From Nitrosotalea sp. (GTDB taxonomy: Archaea > Halobacteriota > Syntropharchaeia > Alkanophagales > Methanospirareceae), in assembly GCA_020725315.1 (NCBI GenBank), contig DYFG01000082.1, positions 1 to 7,233 of the forward strand: a stretch of 7,233 bases of DNA, read 5' to 3'. Positions 1 through 5,322 of this stretch are shown here, piece after piece. The notes beneath the pieces are model-generated. The model did not search any database. It saw only the letters and a program-made list of their open reading frames with translations, and was not told the origin of the DNA. The position numbers and the translations under genes were made by a program. Position 1 is the first letter of the stretch. Each line of letters begins with the position of its first letter.

Positions 1-81
1 CAACAGAGGAGGATGGCATTAGATAATTACCTGAAAGTTCTGGAAGTTCTAAACGGCGTGAACAAAGAAGAAATGCTATAA
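1..81 (+). CDS. C-terminal end of an unidentified protein (5' partial)
   Basis: Reading frame 1 is open from the first base and ends at TAA 79-81, giving 26 residues (QQRRMALDNYLKVLEVLNG, then VNKEEML). The tail is mostly helix-forming (leucine, lysine and glutamate rich) and has no motif I can assign. Being open from the window edge and ending just before a gene-free stretch fits a true gene end, but the piece is too short to prove coding. A T-rich run follows about 25 nt later. The function is unknown. Confidence 0.5.
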   Translation, partial: QQRRMALDNYLKVLEVLNGVNKEEML

Positions 82-106
82 AGAAAATAAGGCAATAAGA
101 GCCTCG

Positions 107-114
107 TCTTTTTC
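107..114 (+). terminator. T-rich tract, possible archaeal terminator
   Basis: TCTTTTTC lies about 25 nt after the stop codon of the first gene. Archaeal RNA polymerase often terminates on short oligo-T runs without a strong hairpin, so this is a plausible end for that transcript. Five consecutive T is a weak signal. Confidence 0.2.
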
Positions 115-116
115 AT

Positions 117-214
117 GATCCCATAGAGGATCGCCAAAATGAGTGGAGGCTGCCACCCTAACGACGCGTAACCATGTGTCGGGGAAGACACGAAGAGATG
201 AATGTCGAAGACAT
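117..214 (+). other. Cluster of four short hairpins in a gene-free stretch
   Basis: Four small inverted repeats follow one another: GATCC 117-121 with GGATC 128-132; GTGG 143-146 with CCAC 153-156; GTGTC 176-180 with GACAC 187-191 around a GGGGAA loop; ATGTC 202-206 with GACAT 210-214 around GAA. The last two resemble each other in stem and loop. The block lies before the TATA-like box at 219, so it is probably not the leader of the downstream gene. It could be a small structured RNA, a 3' UTR or chance. No known RNA family is recognised, and this 82-312 stretch shows no convincing coding region. Confidence 0.25.
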
Positions 215-218
215 AAGG

Positions 219-230
219 TTAAATATAAAT
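219..230 (+). promoter_or_regulatory. Putative archaeal TATA box for the beta-propeller gene
   Basis: TTAAATATAAAT resembles the archaeal box A consensus and is the most AT-rich stretch in this gene-free segment. Transcription would start near 245-255, leaving a leader of about 60 nt that carries the Shine-Dalgarno site at 299. The downstream gene is broken, so the promoter may be a relic. Confidence 0.4.
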
Positions 231-298
231 AAAGGAGCAAAGTAACCTAAAGTAAGGTGGGGTGTTTTTCAGAGATGAATAATAGACGTGCCTGCAAA

Positions 299-303
299 GG
301 AGG
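299..303 (+). promoter_or_regulatory. Shine-Dalgarno site fixing the start at 313
   Basis: GGAGG, inside AAAGGAGGAAGGG, lies 9 nt before ATG 313. It supports that ATG, which opens a signal peptide, as the original start, rather than ATG 403, which merely follows the internal stop codon. Confidence 0.6.
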
Positions 304-618
304 AAGGGAAAAATGAGATTTGCAAGATCATCTTTGGTTGTGCTGATGATACTACCGGCGATGTTTTTGGTTGCCCCTTTAGCATCGGCAAGCGACTGGT
401 AAATGGTTCGACACGATTCACGTAACACAGGCTACACAAATGAAACTGTTCCAGAGGAGCTGGAGTTGTTGTGGCGTTATGAGCCAAGAGGAGAGTGGGA
501 TCGGTTGGTTACTTCCGTTCTCGGAAAGATAATTCCCGAGATAAGAATGATGATATCAACTGATCCATTAGTTGCAGATGGAAAGGTGTTCGTGATTTTT
601 AATGTTAAATTACATGCC

Positions 619-876
619 TTAGATGCAGATACCGGAGAACTAATTTGGTGTTATGACCCTCCATTTCCATGCAGATTATGTTCATCAATAGCAATATCTG
701 ATGGAAAGGTATTTGTTAGCTTTGATAAAACCTACGCCCTGGATGCGGATACTGGTGAAATAATTTGGAGTTTTTCAGGTGATACAATAGCAGTTGTAGA
801 TGGAAAAATATTTGTTGGCTCTCAAGCTCAAGATAAAATCTATCGTTTAGATGCAGATACTGGGAAAATAATTAAG
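619..876 (+). repeat. Three DNA-level copies of the propeller LDADTGxxI repeat
   Basis: Near-identical 30-nt units occur at 619-648, 739-768 and 847-876, in the same reading frame and spaced 120 and 108 nt apart. Each encodes a version of (A)LDADTGE/K-I/L-I, the strand-turn motif of PQQ-like blades. The similarity at DNA level suggests fairly recent blade duplication, or lost blades through recombination between copies. Confidence 0.7.
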
Positions 877-1005
877 AGTTATAAACTTAAAGGTTATAAC
901 CTTGGTGCTTACTCGCTAGCAGTTGCGGATGAAAAGGTATTTGTTTTTTTCGGAGCTTGAGGTGAGAAAATCTATTGCTTTGGTGCGAAAGAAGAAAAAG
1001 GCGTT

Positions 1006-1086
1006 CCAGGATTTGAAGTAATATTTGCTTTAGCAGGATTATTCGTTGTGGCATATCTTTTGAGGAGGAGAGTGAAAAATGGAAAA
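1006..1086 (+). other. PGF-CTERM archaeal sorting signal (in pseudogene frame)
   Basis: Codons 1006-1014 give Pro-Gly-Phe. They are followed by a hydrophobic helix (EVIFALAGLFVVAYLL) and a basic end (RRRVKNGK). This three-part layout is that of PGF-CTERM tails, which archaeosortase A processes before lipid anchoring of surface proteins. The signal lies behind the TGA at 958, so it would not be translated without readthrough. Confidence 0.85.
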
Positions 1087-1093
1087 TAAAATC

Positions 1094-1105
1094 GCATATA
1101 TTTTG
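1094..1105 (+). promoter_or_regulatory. Weak TATA-like element before the radical SAM remnant
   Basis: GCATATATTTTG lies 57 nt before ATG 1162, in the short gap after the propeller remnant. The distance would allow a start near 1130 and a leader of about 30 nt. No clear Shine-Dalgarno site precedes ATG 1162. Confidence 0.25.
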
Positions 1106-1161
1106 CTCGGGTTGTTCAATCTTAAGCATATTTCAGACTTGAATGTTACGGTTGATTTTAT

Positions 1162-2366
1162 ATGAACTTTCTCTTTTTGTATCCTCCCGGAGATTGGGCA
1201 TTTGGGGAACAAAAAGTTCCTCACGATCCGTTTACACCACCGCTCGGGATATTATATCTTTCGAGGATACTCGAAGAGAAGGGGCATACCGTAGAGATCA
1301 TAGATTTTTGTGCAGAGCCACTGGATGAAACTAGATTGAGGAAAGCGATTCTTTCATCTGATGCAATTGGCATGAGTGTCCTCACTTTCACGCTTGAAAA
1401 TGCGATAAAATTGTCCGAGTTAGTTAAAGAAATTGACACGGACATCCCGCTTGTCATTGGTGGACCACATTGTTCCCTATATCCAAAGCAATCACTTTCC
1501 GCGTTGAATGCGGATATAAGCGTTGAGGGTGAGGGAGAAGGAGTCATTTTGGACATCGCAGAGGCGCTGAATGGGGAAAAAGAACTCTCTGAAATTAACG
1601 GAGTCTGCTACCAGAAGGGAGATAAGATTAAAGTGGGGAAATCACCGAAGGTAATTGAAAATCTCGACTCCATCCCGTTCCCTGCACGACACCTTGTGAA
1701 GAGTTACAAATACGGTCATATTTTAGGTGCGAAATTCGTGAAGGGGAACTTCACATCAATGATAAGAGCAGGGGGTGTCCGCATAAATCTCGATTCTGCA
1801 CACGACAATTTATAGGGATGAACCGATACCGGGTTCGGTCTGCTGAAAATGTGGTAGATGAATTTATGGAACTGAACGAAGCCGGATACGAATCTGTGAT
1901 GATAGTAGACGATGATTTCCTTACGAATCGAGAAAGGGCATCTAAAATAATGGATGAGATTCGTAAAGCTGTGAATTTGAGCAGGGAGATGGGATTTTTC
2001 ACGCTCGGCAATTTCATACTCGGTGCGCCTTTTGAGACCATGCGACACTTCGAGAAGACGATAAAATTTGCAGAATCGTTGCCTCTCGATGCCGTGGCTT
2101 TCTACACCCTGGAGTATGAAGCAGGGTCTCAATTGTGGGAAGAAGCTGTTTTGGAAGGGAAAATCGCATCAGAGGAATATCTCGTCTTCAGCGACTCACG
2201 CAGGAGATTGAGCGAGTTCACGAAGGAAGAGATCGAAGCTTACTGCAAAATTGCACACAAGCGCTTTTATTTGAGACCTGAATACTGGCTGGACCAGTTT
2301 TTTCAAGCAGTTCGGAGGAGAAATTTTCGCTCGTTCAGGGCTGTGGTAAAAATACTCGGCATGTAG
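1162..2366 (+). pseudogene. B12-binding radical SAM protein, frameshifted, missing a cluster cysteine and internally deleted
   Basis: The first frame (1162 to about 1764) encodes an N-terminal cobalamin-binding Rossmann domain: MNFLFLYPPG start, TPPLGILYLSRILEEKGH helix, VIGGPHCSLYP and a GEGEG segment. It then enters the radical SAM domain at FTSMI. About one base is missing near 1764-1767. The other frame resumes as SRGCPHKSRFCTRQFIGMNR from 1767 and runs to TAG 2364-2366. The cluster motif should be CxxxCxxC, but the middle cysteine is serine (TCT 1788-1790). After DEIRK (about 1967) the text jumps to AVNLSREMGFFTLGNFILG, skipping roughly 60 residues that normally hold central barrel strands. 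The C-terminal part (FAESLPLDAVAFYTLEYEAGSQLWEEA) is typical of the family. Active relatives carry out radical methylation or ring chemistry; the substrate cannot be inferred. The shift alone could be a sequencing error, but three separate defects indicate a dead gene. Confidence 0.85.
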
Positions 2367-2368
2367 GA

Positions 2369-2500
2369 TTTGCTATGCAGTCGGGAAGCATGGAGCCAAA
2401 CATGCATGTCGGCGATCTAATTTTGGTACAATCATCTCAGCGTACAAACATCATAACCTGCGAAGAGGGCAAGATAAGCGATTATAGATCGTTTACTTAA
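2369..2500 (+). pseudogene. Signal peptidase I fragment around the catalytic serine
   Basis: Frame 2 encodes FAMQSGSMEPNMHVGDLILV followed by QSSQRTNIITCEEGKISDYRSFT and TAA 2498-2500. SGSMEP with the following HVGDLILV is the hallmark block of signal peptidase I, where the serine is the nucleophile that cleaves exported preproteins at the membrane. The upstream transmembrane anchor is absent, because homology starts at the stop codon of the radical SAM remnant. The second catalytic block (Lys, or His in archaea) and the remaining beta domain are missing downstream. About 40 codons remain of a protein usually well over 130 residues. It is therefore a non-functional remnant, although ATG 2375 could still open a 41-residue peptide. 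Confidence 0.75.
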
Positions 2501-2550
2501 TTAATGAGAAAAAACGTATCTCGTAAGCAAGTGAGCAATTGTTTTGTTAA

Positions 2551-2823
2551 AACAAAAGGGGGAACAAACCAAACGAACTTTCAGGTGGCGAAGAGCAGCG
2601 AGTTGCCGTCGCTCGTGCACTGGCAAATGAGCCAGATATCATTCTCGCCGATGAGCCCACGGGCAATTTGGACTCAAAAGCGAGTAAAGACCTCTTGGTT
2701 CTCTTGAAAGAGACAAACGAGCGTGGAAAGACAATCATCGTGGTGACCCATGATCCTGTAGTTGTGGGATTTACGATGAAGACTTTCACGCTTGTGGATG
2801 GGAAGGTGGAAAGACCTATTTAA
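2551..2823 (+). pseudogene. C-terminal remnant of a MacB/LolD-type ABC transporter ATPase
   Basis: After an in-frame TAA (2548-2550) the frame reads NKRGNKPNELSGGEEQRVAV and runs to TAA 2821-2823. Visible in order are the ABC signature LSGGEEQ, the Walker B block IILADEPTGNLDS with its D-loop, and the H-loop VTHD, then a short C-terminal end (FTLVDGKVERPI). The ADEPTGNLDS wording is typical of the LolD/MacB/FtsE group, which works with FtsX-type permeases. Walker A and the Q-loop are missing and no start codon lies near the truncation, so the product cannot bind ATP normally and is probably not made. The natural 3' end is kept. A permease gene would be expected next. Instead the BrnT-like gene follows, and an apparent permease fragment occurs at 5134. 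Confidence 0.85.
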
Positions 2824-2824
2824 T
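2817..2824 (+). promoter_or_regulatory. Possible TATA element for the brnT-like/650-aa pair
   Basis: TATTTAAT overlaps the end of the ABC remnant, centred about 30 nt before ATG 2850. That spacing would put transcription start at or next to the ATG, giving a leaderless or nearly leaderless mRNA, which is common in archaea. No good Shine-Dalgarno site precedes ATG 2850, which agrees with this. The motif match is weak. Confidence 0.25.
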
Positions 2825-2849
2825 CTTTCAGAGAATAAAAATAGGCTTG

Positions 2850-3125
2850 ATGGTAAACTGGAATAGGCTTGAGATTGTCTGGGATATGTGGAATAAAAAG
2901 CATGTACTTAAACATGGCGTTAAGAAAAAGGAGCTTGAAAATGCGTTAAAAGGGGAGATATATGTAAAAAGAATAGGAGATGTGTACGGTGTGATTGGCA
3001 ATTCGTCCGGAAGGGTTCTTTTCATTGTATTGGCTGAAAGAGGAGGAAATAAGGTATATCCAATCACTGCATATGACGCCGATGAGAACATGAAAAAGTT
3101 ATATAAAAAGAAGGTTATAATATAA
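2850..3125 (+). CDS. BrnT-like toxin-family protein
   Basis: A 91-residue protein. The N-terminus (LEIVWDMWNKKHVLKHGVKK) matches the BrnT pattern of an aromatic-Asp segment followed by N..H..KHGV. The middle (VYGVIGNSSGRVLFIVLAER) matches the strand pair yxxIGxxxxGRxLfVvxxeR, and the end (VYPITAYDADENMKKLYKKK) matches the closing strand and helix. BrnT proteins are RelE-fold ribonuclease toxins neutralised by the small DNA-binding antitoxin BrnA. The closing motif usually reads I(S/T)ARxA; here tyrosine (Y75) replaces the arginine, so catalytic activity is uncertain. TTG 2847 is a possible alternative start, but ATG 2850 is preferred. No BrnA-like gene follows. A 650-residue protein starts 7 nt after the stop, suggesting an operon. 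Composition is AT-rich compared with the NEMF gene, which fits transfer. Family assignment is good; activity is inferred. Confidence 0.75.
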   Translation: MVNWNRLEIVWDMWNKKHVLKHGVKKKELENALKGEIYVKRIGDVYGVIGNSSGRVLFIVLAERGGNKVYPITAYDADENMKKLYKKKVII

Positions 3126-3132
3126 TAACAAG

Positions 3133-5085
3133 ATGACTGAAGAAATAATTAATAAATGGAAGGACGTATCGCCTGAAGACATAACTTCCAAGCCAAATTG
3201 GGAAGAAGGCTGGGAGTTTGTTCATGCTGATGTTGTGAAAGTGCATGACGCAAGCGAAATATTGAAAGAATATATTGGAAAGAGGTTTAGACCCAACCCT
3301 AAAGTGAATTTTACTGCTTTCTTTAAGGAGAAAACAGGGATTAAATTTTCAGAAAGGAGTTCGTATGATGCCTTATTTTCCGAAATAGAGAAAAAAATAG
3401 GAGAGGAGAATTTCTTTTCAATATTGGGTCTTAAAGATCTTGAGGAAGCAGAAATTCGTTCCTGTTTGGCTGATGTATTTTATAAAGCGCTCGATGTGAT
3501 AACTTGGCGGCACCAGTTCTCGCCGCTTTATGAAAGAGTAGCAGGAGAAAAGATAAAAATAAAACGTAAATTTGAGAAAAAAGAGCCTGCATATAAATTG
3601 GCATTCAGTGTTGGTGAGAGTGAATTTATCGAAGCATGGGTAGGTCTATGGAAAGAAGGAAAACTTCCTATCACATTACACTATAAGGGCATCACAATTG
3701 GTGCTTTGGGATGGTTGAAGGCAGTCGAAGAAAGAGACTTTATAAACGGATCTTATTCAAAGGTGTTTAACATATTGGAGGAGAAGTTTGATGAGAATTC
3801 TGCAAATACAATTATCTTTAATTTTTTAAATGTTATAGAGCAAATAGGCAAAGAACCAGAGAAGTTTGAACTCACAAAAGAGGAAGGGGATAAGGTATTT
3901 AGATGCCTTGAAAAAATCAGTTCAGAAAAAGATGCAGAGAAACGTCAAGCAATGATCTATCAATTAATTCACACTTACTTGAGCGATGACAATCTTCTTT
4001 ATATAATCAACAACCTTATAGCTGTGGAATTAATAAAGCCGCCAAAAGTGCGTTGGCCATACGAGCGATACCCATATTCCTTTTCTAACTGGATCATAAC
4101 TCCTTATGGCTTAATTAAACAAGCGCATTCCTGGGAGAGAAAGCCAATAGAAGCATTGTCTGGGTTTATCAAAAAAGAATTAAAGCGAGAAGACATTGAA
4201 CCAGAACTTGAAAAATACCATGGGGACTATGAGTTGAAGATAATCGAGTATTGTATAAAGGAAAACCCAGAAGAAATAATGAAGAGATTATTTGGCATGC
4301 CGCAACTCAGAAGAATTGCGAAAGAATTGGGGATTATGTCTTCAGATAAGATTAAAAGTGATGGGGAATTGATCCAGCTTATTCTTCTAAAGCTCGGCTT
4401 CAGCTTGCCACCGACAATTACTGGTCTTAAAGATTATCAGAAATTTTTAAGTGAGTGTAGAAAAAAACTGTATAAAGATGAACCACTATCTGGGATAATA
4501 ACAGATGTTTATAGAGAGACACAGAATGTGTTACGGGACATAACTTATTTCTACATTCGTTTTTTGTGGCAGCAGGAAGATGTCAATGAAATAATCAGGG
4601 AAAAAATCGGACTTCAGGACTATAAGCCTTTTGATAAACTTGGGCTTGGACATTTTATTAACTTGATAAGGGTTTTAAATAGTAAGATCCAAAAAGATAA
4701 AGCATTAAAGAAGAAAATGTCTGATAATTTTGGCAGAAATAATGTTCTATCAAAGGAGGATATAGGTATATTAGACGAAATATCACCAGTATTGTCTGTT
4801 TCAGGACGACATGAGAAAGTGGATAAAAAAGAGTGCTTCTGCGTTTTGGATAAACTTCAGAGTCTATCAGAATCCCTTGAAAAGAAAGAAACATATCCAA
4901 GAACCATTAGAATTATGCATGAAGTTACCAACGAATATGGAGTTGGGTATTTTGAGGCAATAGATGACAGGGGCGATGTGTGGACAATCGAAAAGAGATG
5001 GTTAGACCCGAGCAAACCATATTTCATGCACTCAAAGACATATCCCGTGGCAATTGACCCGATTATAATCGAAAAGATATTCTAA
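3133..5085 (+). CDS. Large uncharacterised protein paired with the BrnT-like gene
   Basis: An intact 650-residue protein that I do not recognise. It has no signal peptide or membrane segment, so it is probably cytoplasmic. It is rich in Lys, Glu and Ile and mostly helical by appearance. Residues 392-423 (LRRIAKELGI, then KSDGELIQLILLKLGF) resemble a short SAP/Rho-N-like helix-turn-helix that could bind nucleic acid. Residues about 467-585 start with LRDITYFYIRFLW, include LGLGHFINLIRVLN, and reach LDEISPVLSVSGRHEK, which loosely recalls HEPN-type helical bundles. The expected RN..xH motif is not clean (only R559-H560 is seen), so this is a guess. Residues 586-650 look like a small beta-rich domain (YGVGYFEAIDDRGDVWTIEK). 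It starts 7 nt after the BrnT-like gene and is likely co-transcribed with it. No close Shine-Dalgarno site is visible; AAGAAGG at 3108-3114 is too distant. Base composition is clearly more AT-rich than the flanking NEMF gene. It could be an antitoxin-like partner, a defence effector or unrelated. Confidence 0.85.
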   Translation: MTEEIINKWKDVSPEDITSKPNWEEGWEFVHADVVKVHDASEILKEYIGKRFRPNPKVNFTAFFKEKTGIKFSERSSYDALFSEIEKKIGEENFFSILGLKDLEEAEIRSCLADVFYKALDVITWRHQFSPLYERVAGEKIKIKRKFEKKEPAYKLAFSVGESEFIEAWVGLWKEGKLPITLHYKGITIGALGWLKAVEERDFINGSYSKVFNILEEKFDENSANTIIFNFLNVIEQIGKEPEKFELTKEEGDKVFRCLEKISSEKDAEKRQAMIYQLIHTYLSDDNLLYIINNLIAVELIKPPKVRWPYERYPYSFSNWIITPYGLIKQAHSWERKPIEALSGFIKKELKREDIEPELEKYHGDYELKIIEYCIKENPEEIMKRLFGMPQLRRIAKELGIMSSDKIKSDGELIQLILLKLGFSLPPTITGLKDYQKFLSECRKKLYKDEPLSGIITDVYRETQNVLRDITYFYIRFLWQQEDVNEIIREKIGLQDYKPFDKLGLGHFINLIRVLNSKIQKDKALKKKMSDNFGRNNVLSKEDIGILDEISPVLSVSGRHEKVDKKECFCVLDKLQSLSESLEKKETYPRTIRIMHEVTNEYGVGYFEAIDDRGDVWTIEKRWLDPSKPYFMHSKTYPVAIDPIIIEKIF

Positions 5086-5133
5086 CACATAATTATAAAG
5101 AATGCTTAGAAAAGGTTAAATCGTTGAATATGA

Positions 5134-5283
5134 TCTTTTTCGAGTTTGCAAAAAGGAACCGATAAGTTATTTTCTCCGTTGTATAATTCCTCCGGATACA
5201 ACCTCGTGATTGTGAAGGTAGCGAAGATAGAGGACGTAGAAGAGACGAGGAAGGAGATCGAAGACCGATTGAACAAAAAAAGC
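5134..5283 (+). pseudogene. Probable fragment of a MacB/FtsX-type ABC transporter permease
   Basis: After TGA 5131-5133 the frame reads SFSSLQKGTDKLFSPLYNSS, then GYNLVIVKVAKIEDVEETRK and EIEDRLNKK. The wording 'YN(x)VKV...EDVEE...EIE.RL' resembles the extracytoplasmic MacB-type core domain of FtsX-family permeases, where such a segment follows a PLxxA/G..LF stretch. No start codon or membrane helix is kept, and the match fades near the A/T-rich tract at 5275-5295. This permease piece lies on the far side of the BrnT-like/650-aa module from the ABC ATPase remnant that ends at 2823, as expected if one ATPase-permease operon was split and decayed. The frame runs on without a stop into ATG 5323 of the NEMF gene, probably by chance. 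The rest of 5086-5322 holds nothing I can identify. The call rests on a short segment. Confidence 0.45.
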
Positions 5284-5309
5284 TTTTTCTTTTTGAAACA
5301 TCTTCTTTC

Positions 5310-5315
5310 AAAGGA
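5310..5315 (+). promoter_or_regulatory. Shine-Dalgarno-like site for the NEMF gene
   Basis: AAAGGA lies 7 nt before ATG 5323 and 19 nt before the next in-frame ATG at 5335. With GGAAAGGG following, the earlier ATG is favoured. It also gives the usual archaeal N-terminus, with the conserved aspartate at residue 9. Confidence 0.45.
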
Positions 5316-5322
5316 AAGGGTT

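Larger units (their letters stand above)
313..1089 (+). pseudogene. Secreted PQQ-type beta-propeller protein with PGF-CTERM tail, broken by two in-frame stops
   Basis: One frame carries all parts of a secreted surface protein. Codons from ATG 313 encode a signal peptide (MRFARSSLVVLMILPAMF, then an Ala/Ser-rich cleavage region). A TAA at 400-402 falls after SDW, and the frame continues MVRHDSRNTGYTNE. Family members typically read DWPM(F)RHDxxxTGYS there, so the stop replaces the expected proline codon. Four PQQ-like blades follow, each with a DGKVFV-type strand and three with an LDADTGE/K motif. TGA 958-960 interrupts the fourth blade. The frame then continues through GEKIYCFG to a PGF motif, a membrane helix and a basic end, stopping at TAA 1087-1089. 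Such proteins are exported and anchored at the cell surface. Only about four blades remain, fewer than the seven or eight of full propellers, so an internal deletion is also possible. Two different stop types argue against recoding. The product of ATG 403-960 alone would lack both export and anchor signals. Confidence 0.85.

Noticed and set aside
139..171. A 10-codon frame, MSGGCHPNDA
   Set aside because: Too short, with no ribosome site, and overlapping one of the hairpins.
275..316. A 13-codon upstream frame whose TGA overlaps ATG 313 (ATGA)
   Set aside because: It merely contains the Shine-Dalgarno region of the propeller gene and encodes a Lys/Arg/Gly peptide with no sign of selection. 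The overlap is probably chance.
400..960. Programmed recoding (pyrrolysine or selenocysteine) of the in-frame stops
   Set aside because: The first stop is TAA, which neither system uses. The TGA lies at a non-catalytic blade position, and no selenocysteine insertion hairpin was recognised nearby.
887..2132. Several reverse-strand open frames of 61-138 codons across the pseudogene region
   Set aside because: They lie opposite recognisable + strand protein sequence (propeller and radical SAM), show no family motif and have no clear ribosome sites. They are mirror frames.
2504..2707. A 67-codon + strand frame over the ABC remnant
   Set aside because: The ABC signature, Walker B and H-loop are read in a different frame over the same bases, so this one is a shadow.
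5277..5288. Palindrome AAAAAGCTTTTT as a possible terminator or operator
   Set aside because: It is just an A-run meeting a T-run around GC with no loop, in an AT-rich junction. There is no gene end directly before it.
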